The notes beneath the pieces are model-generated. The model did not search any database. It saw nothing but the letters and a program-made list of their open reading frames with translations, and had not been told where the DNA came from. Of a DNA stretch of 64,000 nucleotides, positions 33,158 through 42,383 are shown in pieces (the stretch's first letter is position 1; each line of letters begins with the position of its first letter). The stretch covers positions 62,001-126,000 of the forward strand of contig JAGBSO010000022.1 in assembly GCA_017631795.1 (NCBI GenBank), written 5' to 3'. The position numbers and the translations under genes were made by a program. The DNA is from Clostridia bacterium. Lineage in GTDB: Bacteria > Bacillota > Clostridia > Oscillospirales > Acutalibacteraceae.

Positions 33158-34020
33158 TTATTGACGCTCATGCACATTTATGGAAAAAACAGAACGGAAT
33201 TGTAAACGGAAAGCCTGTTTTTGATGTAGGCGGCGGAAAAAGCAACTTCGGCGGTGAAATCCGTCAGATGATGCCCGCATACATGACTGACGGTGAAAAC
33301 AGTGAAGAAAGATTCCTTGCAAACATGGATTATGCACGTGTCAGCGGTGCTGTTATCACTCAGGAATATATCGACGGCAATCAGGATGAATATCTTCTTT
33401 CATGCAAAAATGACAGATTGAAAATCTGCGCTCTGTATGAAGAAAAACCGCTGGGCGATATTTCTGCTTTTGACGGAATAAAACTTTGTGCAGGCCGTCT
33501 TGCAGACAAAAATCTGCTCAATCATCTGCATCCCTTTGAAGTTGCCGCTGAAAAGGGAAAATTCATATCAATTGACCTTGCAGACGGTGCTGAGCAGACT
33601 GACATGATGCAGAAAATCGCAGAAATGTTCCCCGACCTGAGAATTGCAGTAGGTCACTTCGGTATGGTTACCCGTGACGGATGGCTCAGCCAGATAAAAC
33701 TTGCAAAGAATAAGAATGTGTTTATTGAAAGCGGCGGTATCACATGGCTTTTCAACAGCGAATTCTACCCCTTCCCTTCTGCTGTTGATGCAATCAATGA
33801 AGCGGCAGACCTTGTAGGTTTTGAAAAACTTATGTGGGGCAGCGATTACCCACGCACAATGACAGCAATCACTTATAAAATGAGTTATGATTTTGTTGAA
33901 AAGACAACCAAAATCTCAGAAGCAAACAAAAAACTCTTCCTTGGTGAAAATGCTGTTAAATTCTACGGTTTCGGCAATCTGACCGTGCCCGAAAAAATCA
34001 GAAATATGGTTGAAGATTAA
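33154..34020 (+). CDS. Amidohydrolase_2 family protein, lactonase-like
   Basis: 288 residues, TIM barrel. Metal motif DAHAHLW at 4-10, VGHFG (His) near 167, and LMWGSDYPRT (Asp) near 229. Related proteins include L-fucono- and L-rhamnono-lactonases and decarboxylases (COG3618/COG2159). With the upstream dehydrogenase it would open a sugar lactone to the acid that the UxaA-like enzyme dehydrates. Starts 4 bases inside uxaA and ends the operon, followed by a strong terminator. Confidence 0.82.
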   Translation: MIIDAHAHLWKKQNGIVNGKPVFDVGGGKSNFGGEIRQMMPAYMTDGENSEERFLANMDYARVSGAVITQEYIDGNQDEYLLSCKNDRLKICALYEEKPLGDISAFDGIKLCAGRLADKNLLNHLHPFEVAAEKGKFISIDLADGAEQTDMMQKIAEMFPDLRIAVGHFGMVTRDGWLSQIKLAKNKNVFIESGGITWLFNSEFYPFPSAVDAINEAADLVGFEKLMWGSDYPRTMTAITYKMSYDFVEKTTKISEANKKLFLGENAVKFYGFGNLTVPEKIRNMVED

Positions 34021-34040
34021 ATAATACAACTCACAAAAAA

Positions 34041-34068
34041 ACGAGCAGAGTTTTCTCTGCTCGTTTTT
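34041..34068. terminator. Bidirectional terminator
   Basis: Perfect 10-base stem ACGAGCAGAG/CTCTGCTCGT with TTTT loop between the converging amidohydrolase and esterase genes. Confidence 0.92.
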
Positions 34069-34072
34069 ATAA

Positions 34073-34879
34073 TTATACAACAAAATACACTTCTGCATAA
34101 TTTTCAATAATATTTCTTGCCTGAATTTTAGCTTCGGGGTCTTTATCGAGTGCATGACCTGAGTTTTCATAAACCAGAAAATCATTTTTCACACCTGCGT
34201 TATGAAGTTTTTCAAGGAAATCATGTATGTGCGATGGTGGAATAAGTTCATCCTTTTTTCCGTAAAAAACTGCAGTGGGAATGCATTTTTCCGAAACATA
34301 CTCTGCGGGAGAAATCTTTTTAAGTGCAGTCTGCGGTATCTCATTCAGGAATGTTTCTTTTGTAATCCTGACACCGCTGCATTTTGAAAGAATATCATAT
34401 TTCCAGTCTTCAAATTCACCCGATATACCAAGCAGAAAATCAGATGCAGAGCAATCAACGGGCGGACAATAGACACAGGCTGCAACAGGATTCACTGCCG
34501 CATCACTTTTTCTTGTGTAAACATAAAGCAGTGCAAGATGAGCTCCTGCAGAGCCGCCTGACAGAATCAGTTTATCAATGTTAAAGCCTTGCTTTTCACA
34601 TTCATTTTTTATGGTTTTAATTGCTGATGTTATGTCATCAAGCTCTTCTGAAACATGTATTTCTTCCGAAACATAGCGATAATTTATCGAAGCGCAGATA
34701 TATCCCAGACTGCAGAAATGCTGTGCATCTTCCGAATGGGCACTTTTGTCTCCGCTGTGCCATCCGCCGCCGTGAATATAAAGAATTACGCCTGATTCTG
34801 ATTTTGCATTATCCGGGAAAAATATATCAAGCTTATGTCTTTCGTGGTCTCCATAGGAAATGTCTGTCAGAATAGTCAT
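34073..34879 (-). CDS. Alpha/beta hydrolase, esterase/lipase-like
   Basis: 268 residues. The oxyanion-hole motif HGGGWHSGD lies near 35, the nucleophile Ser in LSGGSAGAHLAL near 107 (GxSxG), Asp in FYGKKDELIP near 205 and His in NSGHALD near 245. No signal peptide, so cytoplasmic. Likely a carbohydrate or small-ester esterase (BD-FAE type) that deacetylates imported glycans. The start is one of two adjacent ATGs (34882 or 34879); the second has the better spacing to GGGGA. Directly follows the WbsX-like gene and overlaps its end. Confidence 0.82.
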   Translation of the reverse strand: MTILTDISYGDHERHKLDIFFPDNAKSESGVILYIHGGGWHSGDKSAHSEDAQHFCSLGYICASINYRYVSEEIHVSEELDDITSAIKTIKNECEKQGFNIDKLILSGGSAGAHLALLYVYTRKSDAAVNPVAACVYCPPVDCSASDFLLGISGEFEDWKYDILSKCSGVRITKETFLNEIPQTALKKISPAEYVSEKCIPTAVFYGKKDELIPPSHIHDFLEKLHNAGVKNDFLVYENSGHALDKDPEAKIQARNIIENYAEVYFVV

Positions 34880-34881
34880 CA

Positions 34882-36012
34882 TCAATCCCCTGTGAATACT
34901 TCTTTTATGGCTTCAAGATAACCGTAACCGTAAAGATCATCGGGCTGAAGATAGCTCGTTTCTGTCCATTCATTCCAGCTGTTTACAGTAATAAACGGTG
35001 CATTTATCTTTCCGTTTTCAATTGCTGAATCAGTCAGCGCCTTGATTTTTTCGCAGGCTGTCTTAAAGTTTCCGGGAGTATTGTTTTCAACAACACCGGG
35101 AACAAAATTCTTGAATCTTACATTATTATCCCAGCCGACGGAAATATTAGGATAATACGGGATATTGATGCTGTCGGCAGCATCTTTATAAGCCTGTGCA
35201 TAGCTTTCTGCAATATCATTGAAATCACCGTCAAAATCGGTTATTCCGCCCCAGCTGTAATTTGTAACAGAATCAACACCAAGGTAATCATACATCTCGG
35301 CAGAAACTACGCCCTTTTGTGAATCTTCGTCTTTAAGCCAGTTGAAGACACGGTTTCTCCAATGAACAACCTGAAAATGCAGTCCACTGAAGCCTGCCGC
35401 AACAACTTTTCTGCGGAATTCTTCAAGTCCTTTTTTGCATTCATCACTTGTTCCGAATGAACGGATGAAATTATCAATATCAAAAATCATGTAAACGGGA
35501 CAACCGTCTATGCAGTAATAATTTTCCTTTTTGAAATACTTTTCGATTGTTCTGTCGCAAATTTCAGAAAAGATCTGCGGAGTTACAACACCTGACCATA
35601 TAACTGTGTCAAGGTCATTATCCGAATTGCGTTTATCCCACAGATGTGTTGCATTGTGGTTTGCCCACATAAGGCAGAATTTCATCTTTGTGTTATTTCT
35701 TGCTTTAAGAAAACCGTCATTCAGGCAGTTTTCAAGAAACGGTCTGTTATCATACCAATACCAGTCATAAATAAAGACATTCACACCGTGTTCAACAGCA
35801 CAGTCTATCTGCATTTCCATAACACGGCTGTCTGCTTCATTCACATAACCCCATGTGGGGATACGAGGCCATCTGCAACCCTTGTAGCCTCTGTCTGTCA
35901 TGACTTTTACAGTCTGCCATTCGCCGTATCCTTCAGGCCAGAAAATGCGTGTACGGGGTTCATCACCCGTATATGACGGCCATACAAATGCTGCAATATC
36001 ATATTTTTTCAT
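34882..36012 (-). CDS. GH99-like / WbsX domain protein
   Basis: 376 residues, a single TIM-barrel-type domain as in the Glyco_tran_WbsX (GH99-like) family. Typical features are FVWPSYTGDEPRTRIFWPEG at the N-terminus, VNVFIYDWYWYDNRPFLENC near 75-95, CLMWANHN near 115, and VNSWNEWTE near the C-terminus. Family members are endo-acting mannosidases or polysaccharide-modifying proteins. No signal peptide, so it would act in the cytoplasm. It pairs with the esterase in one operon and lies beside a GH38 mannosidase on the other strand, suggesting mannose-containing oligosaccharides. Substrate not proven. Confidence 0.82.
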   Translation of the reverse strand: MKKYDIAAFVWPSYTGDEPRTRIFWPEGYGEWQTVKVMTDRGYKGCRWPRIPTWGYVNEADSRVMEMQIDCAVEHGVNVFIYDWYWYDNRPFLENCLNDGFLKARNNTKMKFCLMWANHNATHLWDKRNSDNDLDTVIWSGVVTPQIFSEICDRTIEKYFKKENYYCIDGCPVYMIFDIDNFIRSFGTSDECKKGLEEFRRKVVAAGFSGLHFQVVHWRNRVFNWLKDEDSQKGVVSAEMYDYLGVDSVTNYSWGGITDFDGDFNDIAESYAQAYKDAADSINIPYYPNISVGWDNNVRFKNFVPGVVENNTPGNFKTACEKIKALTDSAIENGKINAPFITVNSWNEWTETSYLQPDDLYGYGYLEAIKEVFTGD

Positions 36013-36066
36013 ACTGTTTCCTCATTTCTGTTTTTCAGCAACATTTTTATTAAAATTATCAGTAAT

Positions 36067-36096
36067 ATATTATCATAAGACCTGATTATTTTACAA
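36067..36096 (-). promoter_or_regulatory. Promoter of the WbsX-like/esterase operon
   Basis: Minus strand TTGTAA (36091-36096), 18 bases, TAATAT (36067-36072). Confidence 0.45.
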
Positions 36097-36150
36097 TAGC
36101 AAACATAAAAATTCAAAGCAATAAATACAAAAAAATTAAAGTAAAAAATG

Positions 36151-36179
36151 TTGATTTGTGTATTTTGATATATTATAAT
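36151..36179 (+). promoter_or_regulatory. Promoter of the GH38 gene
   Basis: TTGATT (36151-36156), 17 bases, TATAAT (36174-36179), 43 bases before the ATG. It supports the shorter start at 36222. Confidence 0.7.
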
Positions 36180-36221
36180 AAGCATATCAGCAAAAACCGT
36201 TTTTGGAAAAGGAGTAAAAAA

Positions 36222-38642
36222 ATGGACAAGAAGTTTTATCTGATTGCAAATGCACACCTTGACCCTGTGTGGCAATGGCGTGTGCCTGAAGGATTATCAC
36301 TTGTGAAATCAACTTTCCGTTCAGCTCTTGACAGAATGAACGAATTCCCCGATTACACATTCACAAGTGCCTGTGCAAGCTATTATAAATACATAAAACT
36401 CAGCGAGCCTGAAATGTTTGAAGAAATCCGTAAAAGAGTTGAAGAAGGCAGATGGGCAGTTGTCGGCGGCATGTGGGTACAGCCCGACTGTAACATTCCG
36501 TCAGGTGAAGCTTTCTGCCGTCATATGTTGTATTCTCAGAAGTTCTTTAAGGAGAATTTCGGATTCGCAGTCAAAACAGGCTACAATGTTGACTCATTCG
36601 GTCATAACGGAATGTTGCCGCAGATTCTGAAAAAATCAGGCATTGATAACTACATTTATCAGAGACCTGACAACAGACTGGAAAAACCTGATCTCCCCTT
36701 TGAAAATCTTCATCTGTGGAAAAGTCCCGACGGCAGCATTATCAACTGTTTCCATATTCCTGACGGATACGGCGGAGATGTTCACAAAGAACGTCTTGAT
36801 GACCACTACTACAATAAAAATCAGCCTATGATGGTATTCTTCGGCGTGGGAAATCACGGCGGCGGACCGTCTAAGGAACATCTGAAAAACGCAGATGCTC
36901 TTATAGAAAAAGGCGATTTCAAATATTCCGTTCCCGATGAATACTTTGAAGAAACAAAAGATGTCCCCATGCCGCTTGTTGCTGAAGACTTGCAGCATCA
37001 TGCAAGCGGATGTTACAGCGCAAACAGCAGAATAAAAGAACTCAACAGACGTGCGGAAACAGAGCTTGTCACCGCAGAAAAGCTTGATGTTCTTGCAAAC
37101 ATGCTGACAGGTTCAGCTGTTCACTCAGCAGAGATTGAAAAAGCATGGGAAAGAGTCATGTTCAATCAGTTTCATGATATCCTTGCAGGCTGTTCAATCA
37201 AGGAAGCATATACAGATGCGGAAAGTGCATTCGGTTATGCACGTGAAACTGCACTGGGTATAAACACTTTTGCGGCACAGAGAATTTCATGGAGAATAAA
37301 AACAACTGATTTCCTTGACGCAGATGTCAGCGAAATGAGAGCCCGAATGTGGTACAGAAACGGTGAAGGTTCACCTATGGTTGTTTTTAACTCGCATTCA
37401 TTCCCTGTCAAATCCATTGCACAGTTCGGTGATCAGGGTGTTTCAAAAGTTCTTGATTCTACAGGAAAAGAAGTTCGTCTGCAGAAAGTGCGTGCACCTT
37501 ACACAGACGGTGATCATGTAAATAAAACCATTTTTGAGGCTGAAATACCCGCTTTCGGATACGGGGTATATTATCTGTACCATTGGGATGAAAATGCGGT
37601 TAAAGAGCATACCACAGACCTTTCGGCAACAGACAATACTCTTGAAAACAGCAAAGTAAAAATCGTATTCGATAAAAACACAGGTGCTGTTTCTTCTTAT
37701 ATTCTCAAACAGGATAACAATGAGTTTGCATCGGGTCTTCTCGGCAAGGCTGTTGTTTGCGAAGATTTCGAAAATGATACATGGGGTCACAGAGTTTTTG
37801 ATTATAACATTGATATCGGTTCATTCGGTGACGGCACTCTTGAACTTATCGAAAACGGCCCTGTAAGAGCCACAATCAAGTCAATTGCAAAATACGGAAA
37901 TTCCGTACTTACAAGATATTATTCGCTTTACAGCAACAGCGATAAACTCTCAGTCAGAACTGTTCTTGACATGGATGAACAATACAAATCCGTCAAGCTT
38001 TCATTCAAAGCTGCTGTTGACAATTCAACCGTTACATATTCAATGCCTTACGGTTTCATCGAAAAGCCTGCAAACGGTCAGGAAGAACCGTCTCATGCAT
38101 GGTGTGATATCTGCGACAATGACGGCAGAGGTCTTGCACTTCTCAACACAAGCAAATACAGTTTCTGTTCAATCGGAAATGATCTGAGAATGATGATTGC
38201 AAGAAGCTGTGCTTATCTTGACCATTTCGGTCAGCACAGCCGTGACAGTGAAATGGAATTCCTTGACAAAGGTGTGCAGGAATTCACATACGAAATCGTT
38301 CCGCACACAGGCAAGATCAATTCCGGACTTTTCAGAATGTCTGAAGTGCTAAACAATCCCCTGCAGACACATCAGGAAACTCATCACGACGGTAATCTGC
38401 CGCAGTCATATTCTGCTATTGATATTGACAAGGAAAATATCATTGTCACTGCAGTAAAACAGGCAGAAAACGGTGACGGCATCATAATTCGTGTAGTTGA
38501 AACAGACGGAAAACAGACGGATGCAACCGTTGATTTCACCGCAATCAATGCAAAATTCTCAATGAGCTGGAAACCGCAGGAAATCAAAACAATCCGCATA
38601 ACTGCTGACGGAAAAATTGAAGAATGTCTGATTACTGAATAA
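36222..38642 (+). CDS. Alpha-mannosidase, GH38, intracellular
   Basis: 806 residues. The N-terminal catalytic domain has the zinc ligands in NAHLDPVWQWR (His12, Asp14) and the nucleophile Asp124 in NVDSFGHNG. QFHDILAG near 325 is the usual end of the catalytic region, followed by the middle three-helix bundle and a beta-rich C-terminal domain. No signal peptide. It trims alpha-linked mannose from oligosaccharides such as N-glycan fragments in the cytoplasm. AAAAGGAG lies 7 bases before ATG 36222. Single-gene unit, divergent from the WbsX-like operon. Confidence 0.92.
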   Translation: MDKKFYLIANAHLDPVWQWRVPEGLSLVKSTFRSALDRMNEFPDYTFTSACASYYKYIKLSEPEMFEEIRKRVEEGRWAVVGGMWVQPDCNIPSGEAFCRHMLYSQKFFKENFGFAVKTGYNVDSFGHNGMLPQILKKSGIDNYIYQRPDNRLEKPDLPFENLHLWKSPDGSIINCFHIPDGYGGDVHKERLDDHYYNKNQPMMVFFGVGNHGGGPSKEHLKNADALIEKGDFKYSVPDEYFEETKDVPMPLVAEDLQHHASGCYSANSRIKELNRRAETELVTAEKLDVLANMLTGSAVHSAEIEKAWERVMFNQFHDILAGCSIKEAYTDAESAFGYARETALGINTFAAQRISWRIKTTDFLDADVSEMRARMWYRNGEGSPMVVFNSHSFPVKSIAQFGDQGVSKVLDSTGKEVRLQKVRAPYTDGDHVNKTIFEAEIPAFGYGVYYLYHWDENAVKEHTTDLSATDNTLENSKVKIVFDKNTGAVSSYILKQDNNEFASGLLGKAVVCEDFENDTWGHRVFDYNIDIGSFGDGTLELIENGPVRATIKSIAKYGNSVLTRYYSLYSNSDKLSVRTVLDMDEQYKSVKLSFKAAVDNSTVTYSMPYGFIEKPANGQEEPSHAWCDICDNDGRGLALLNTSKYSFCSIGNDLRMMIARSCAYLDHFGQHSRDSEMEFLDKGVQEFTYEIVPHTGKINSGLFRMSEVLNNPLQTHQETHHDGNLPQSYSAIDIDKENIIVTAVKQAENGDGIIIRVVETDGKQTDATVDFTAINAKFSMSWKPQEIKTIRITADGKIEECLITE

Positions 38643-38652
38643 TCACACAAAA

Positions 38653-38683
38653 AAATCCAACACCGAAAAGTGTTGGATTTTTA
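38653..38683. terminator. Bidirectional terminator
   Basis: Perfect 11-base stem AAATCCAACAC/GTGTTGGATTT with a CGAAAA loop, between converging genes. Confidence 0.92.
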
Positions 38684-38698
38684 TTTGCTGAAATTATT

Positions 38699-40021
38699 TT
38701 ACTTTATGACATTGTAGATTTCTACTGCAACTTCTGCTCTTGTAACAGTCTTGAAAGCATTGCCTGAAAGCACAAGTTTCACGGCTGAAACAAAGAACTT
38801 GAACATATCAACAAAGCTTGCATCGCCTGAAAGATTGAATAATGCTTTGCTGAGATTAAGCTTTGTAACTTCATCTGCGCTGTCTGTTACTGCGTATGTG
38901 CCTGTAACATTATTAAGGATTTCTGACAATTCAGCCATTGTGATTTTAGCATCTGCACCGAAAGCTGTTTCATCAATGCTGTTCATATATCCGTTGAGAT
39001 ACATATACTCAGCAGCTTTATAATAAGGTGCTCTGATTGAAACGTCTGAGAATGAGAATCTTGCATCGGGAAGTTCTTCAAGAATTCTGTCTGCAATGTG
39101 TCTGTGACCTGCTTTTGTGGGATGGCAAATTTCAACAACAGTACCTGTTGTGTCAACATAGACATAACCGTATTTTTCCTGATTGTCGATCATGTGCTTG
39201 TTACCGTAAGCAATCATTGCATCTTCAAACAGCTTTGATACAGCATCAGGCTCTGAAACAACATCAGGTGCACCTTCTTCTGTCTTAAGGTATGTGGGGA
39301 ACATGCCGACTGCAACAACTGTTACATCAGGATTGTTTTCATAGATGTATTCAATGATGTATTCCCAGTTTTTATTAAGGTTTGAGAAAGCATAATAAGC
39401 TGCTTCGGGAAGAACTGCTGCGATATCGTCAAGAGCATTGAGATAATCTGCAAGTTCAATGATTTTGCCGATGATATCATCTTCAAAAGTTGCTTTTTCA
39501 AGGAACTCTCTGAGCTGAGTTCTGAACTCTTCAGGAAGACGATTTGCGAACTGAACATCTTCAAGAGTCCAACCGAGATATGCACCCCAGTCATTACCGC
39601 CGATACCGATAATGATAAGATCTGATTCTGCAATACCCTGACGCATTTCAGGAGATTTTGCAAGGATTTCATCTTTGGGTGTACGAGGAACCTCAGTGAA
39701 AAGATAAGGATCATCTACGGGATTGTAGTTATCATCAAGCATGCAACGAAGCTCGATTGTTCTGAAACCGGGACAAGCCATAGGAAGGAATTCTGCACCG
39801 AGATCATCTGCAACGTATGCTGCATAAGAATCATCAACTCGAGTGAATTCGCTCATTTCATCGCCGTAATCAGTGAATCCGCTGGCTTCACTGTCACCGA
39901 GAAGCATTACTTTTTTGTATTCATGATACTGTTTTTCACCGTCAGCCGCAAAGCACACGAATGAACCTGAAACAAGTATAAGTGTGAGCAGAACAGCTAT
40001 TGTTCTTTTCAAAGTTTTCAT
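38699..40021 (-). CDS. Secreted SGNH hydrolase with SLH-like C-terminus (copy 1)
   Basis: 440 residues. A signal peptide (TLKRTIAVLLTLILVSGSF) ends before AADGEK. The SGNH domain has catalytic Ser44 in LLGDSEASGF, block III GIGGNDWGAY, and the C-terminal His in EICHPTKAGH, where Glu replaces the common Asp of the DxxH block. After FSFSDV (about 335) come SLH-like segments (YKAAEYMYLNGYMNS... and TRAEVAVEIYNVI). Probably an esterase that deacylates or deacetylates cell-surface or dietary polysaccharide, held in the wall. Tandem paralogue of the next gene; the two leaders are almost identical in DNA. Confidence 0.85.
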   Translation of the reverse strand: MKTLKRTIAVLLTLILVSGSFVCFAADGEKQYHEYKKVMLLGDSEASGFTDYGDEMSEFTRVDDSYAAYVADDLGAEFLPMACPGFRTIELRCMLDDNYNPVDDPYLFTEVPRTPKDEILAKSPEMRQGIAESDLIIIGIGGNDWGAYLGWTLEDVQFANRLPEEFRTQLREFLEKATFEDDIIGKIIELADYLNALDDIAAVLPEAAYYAFSNLNKNWEYIIEYIYENNPDVTVVAVGMFPTYLKTEEGAPDVVSEPDAVSKLFEDAMIAYGNKHMIDNQEKYGYVYVDTTGTVVEICHPTKAGHRHIADRILEELPDARFSFSDVSIRAPYYKAAEYMYLNGYMNSIDETAFGADAKITMAELSEILNNVTGTYAVTDSADEVTKLNLSKALFNLSGDASFVDMFKFFVSAVKLVLSGNAFKTVTRAEVAVEIYNVIK

Positions 40022-40039
40022 GGTTTTCTGCCTCCGTTA

Positions 40040-40086
40040 AACAACAAATGTATGGCAACATCATAACAGACAATGTTACCATACAT
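40040..40086 (-). terminator. Terminator-like hairpin between the SGNH paralogues
   Basis: A 13-base stem with one wobble (40049-40061 with 40073-40085) is followed on the minus strand by TTTGTTGTTT. Partial read-through into copy 1 is possible, since no strong separate promoter was found. Confidence 0.65.
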
Positions 40087-40094
40087 CAATTACA

Positions 40095-41417
40095 TTATTT
40101 TATAATCTGATAGATTTCGATTGCAGCTTCTGCTCTTGTGACAGCCTTGAAACCGTTACCTGACAATACAAGCTTAATCATTGCAATAAAATGTTTGAAC
40201 AGGCTGATAATACCAGTGTCACCTGAGATATTATACACAGCATTAGAAAGTTCAAGCTTTGTGACTTCACTTGTGCTGTCTGTTACAGAATATGAACCTG
40301 TAACCTTATTGAGAATTTCTGAGAATTCAGCCTTTGTGATCTTTGCATCACCGCCGAATGTTGTTTCGCTGATGCTGTTCATGTAACCGTTGAGATACAT
40401 ATATTCCATTGCACCGTATGCGGGGTATTTGAATTCAACGTCTGAGAATGAGAATCTTGCATCGGGAAGAGCTTCGAGGATTCTGTCTGCAATGTGTCTG
40501 TGGCCTGCTGCTGTGGGATGAGCAGTTTCAACGATTGTACCTGTTGTATCAACATAGATATAACCGTACTTTTCCTGATTGTCGATCATGGGCTTGTTGC
40601 CGTTGTCAATCATCATCTGTTCAACTTTGACTGCAAGAGGATCGGGCTCTGCAACGTTATCAGGCTCACCTTCGGGAGTTGAAAGAGTTGTGTTGAACAT
40701 ACCGACTGCAACAAGAGTTACATCAGGATTCAATCTGTAGATGTCTTCTACAATAATAGGCCAGTTCTCGTTAAGAGTTGAGAATGCGTATTCGATTGCT
40801 TTGGGCATGATTGCAAGGAATTCCTCAACAGCATTGAATGTCTGAGCAAGCTCAACCATTGTTTTGATTACATTGTCTTCAAGAGAAGCTTTTGCAAGAT
40901 ATTCTCTGAGAGCAGCTTCAAATTCTTCGGGAAGAGGATGGTCTTCGATGAAGTCTTCCATAACCCAGCCGAGATATGCGCCCCAGTCATTACCGCCGAT
41001 TGCGATAGTGATAAGGTCTGCTTCTGCAATAGCCTGACGCATTTCATCTTTTTTTGCCAAGATTTCTTCAGCTGAATGATGAGGTACTGCTTCAAAAAGA
41101 TAGGGATCGTTTGAAACATAGTCATCTTCAAGCATTGTACGAAGTTCAATTGTTCTGAAACCGGGACATGCCATGGGCGTATACTGTTCAACACCAAGGT
41201 CTTTTGCAAGGTATGCAGCATATGAATCTTCAACATAAGTGAATTCACTCATGATGTAATCATAATCTCTGAAACCGCTTGCCAGGCTATCGCCTAAAAG
41301 CACAGACTTAGTGTATTTGTGGTACTGTTTTTCGCCGTCAGCCGCAAAACACACGAATGAACTTGAAACAAGTATAAGTGTGAGCAGAACAGCTATTGTT
41401 CTTTTCAAAGTTTTCAT
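40095..41417 (-). CDS. Secreted SGNH hydrolase with SLH-like C-terminus (copy 2)
   Basis: 440 residues, collinear with copy 1. Signal peptide, catalytic Ser in VLLGDSLASGF, IAIGGNDWGAYLGW, and ETAHPTAAGH near 320 (again Glu in place of Asp in DxxH). SLH-like segments follow (YGAMEYMYLNGYMNSI; KAEFSEILNK; TRAEAAIEIYQII). It keeps the canonical GDSL, unlike copy 1 (GDSE). Likely secreted, wall-associated esterase. Promoter at 41450-41478 and a GGAGG box before the ATG. Confidence 0.85.
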   Translation of the reverse strand: MKTLKRTIAVLLTLILVSSSFVCFAADGEKQYHKYTKSVLLGDSLASGFRDYDYIMSEFTYVEDSYAAYLAKDLGVEQYTPMACPGFRTIELRTMLEDDYVSNDPYLFEAVPHHSAEEILAKKDEMRQAIAEADLITIAIGGNDWGAYLGWVMEDFIEDHPLPEEFEAALREYLAKASLEDNVIKTMVELAQTFNAVEEFLAIMPKAIEYAFSTLNENWPIIVEDIYRLNPDVTLVAVGMFNTTLSTPEGEPDNVAEPDPLAVKVEQMMIDNGNKPMIDNQEKYGYIYVDTTGTIVETAHPTAAGHRHIADRILEALPDARFSFSDVEFKYPAYGAMEYMYLNGYMNSISETTFGGDAKITKAEFSEILNKVTGSYSVTDSTSEVTKLELSNAVYNISGDTGIISLFKHFIAMIKLVLSGNGFKAVTRAEAAIEIYQIIK

Positions 41418-41449
41418 GGTTTCTTGCCTCCATTTTTCTAGTTATGTAC

Positions 41450-41478
41450 ATGTTAACACTATACATATAGAATGTCAA
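41450..41478 (-). promoter_or_regulatory. Promoter of the SGNH pair
   Basis: Minus strand TTGACA (41473-41478), 17 bases, TAACAT (41450-41455). Confidence 0.6.
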
Positions 41479-41667
41479 TATATTTTGTTAACAAATTGTA
41501 AAAACTTAACAACAAAATCAACAATTCGTTACCGACTTGAACATATATATCAGCACGGGCAACAGGTTGATACTTTATGAAAAAAATTCAATTCTGCGGT
41601 TATTTTCTTTTTCTGAACGATCTGCTATTATAATATACACAGATAAACAGCAAACGGAGGGCAAACT

Positions 41668-42195
41668 ATGGATATAAAAAAAGTCGGCGAACAGATAGCT
41701 TTATTGCGTAAAGCAAAAGGCATCACACAAAGCGAACTGGGTGAAAGAATCGGTGTTTCTTTTCAGGCTGTAAGCAAATGGGAACGTGGCGAAACATTGC
41801 CCGACACAGCCATTCTTCCTGATCTTGCAAACATACTTGAAACAACGGTTGATTTTATATTGCTCGGCAGTGAAAAAATTGTCGGATACAAGGGAAAATG
41901 TTCTGTCTCAGACATAAAAAAAGGGCTTGACTGCATTAAAAAAGCAGGTGAATATCTGGGAACAGACAATCTGCTCTACCGTGCTGCAATCAAAGGCATA
42001 AATACAGAGCTGAACACTGATATTGAGCCTGCATTTACCGATGATTACATTTACGAAGCATTCCTTGCGGAAGCAATCATCCAGAATCTTTTTTCAGGAT
42101 TATATATTGATATCACCGATGTCAAAAACAATTTCAGACACGAACATTTCAAGAAAATTGTTATAGATTACTGCAACAGACACGGAATAAAATAA
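41668..42195 (+). CDS. XRE-family transcriptional regulator
   Basis: 175 residues. Helix-turn-helix at about 8-60 (GITQSELGERIGVSFQAVSK, then WERGETLPD), followed by a helical C-terminal domain with no recognised ligand motif (FTDDYIYEAFLAEAIIQNLF). GGAGG lies 8 bases before the ATG, and a TATAAT lies near 41627-41632. It ends with its own terminator, but sits directly upstream of the pilus operon, so it is a candidate pilus regulator. This is inference from position only. Confidence 0.88.
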   Translation: MDIKKVGEQIALLRKAKGITQSELGERIGVSFQAVSKWERGETLPDTAILPDLANILETTVDFILLGSEKIVGYKGKCSVSDIKKGLDCIKKAGEYLGTDNLLYRAAIKGINTELNTDIEPAFTDDYIYEAFLAEAIIQNLFSGLYIDITDVKNNFRHEHFKKIVIDYCNRHGIK

Positions 42196-42200
42196 CACAG

Positions 42201-42228
42201 AAGACCGGGAAACAGTTCCGGTCTTTTT
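42201..42228 (+). terminator. Terminator of the XRE gene
   Basis: Stem AAGACCGG/CCGGTCTT extended by GAA/TTC with one bulge, then T-run. Confidence 0.85.
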
Positions 42229-42294
42229 GTTTGGTCAGGAACAGAATATTGTAAATATATAAAAAAAATTATAAATAAATTATGAATAAAAATA

Positions 42295-42323
42295 TTGATT
42301 TTTTCTGCAATTAATGCTAAAAT
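42295..42323 (+). promoter_or_regulatory. Promoter of the pilus operon
   Basis: TTGATT (42295-42300), 17 bases, TAAAAT (42318-42323), 61 bases before the first gene of the cluster. Confidence 0.55.
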
Positions 42324-42383
42324 CATAGTGAATATATATTTATTTTTTATATTATACTCACATATGGAAAGCAAGATGATCGG

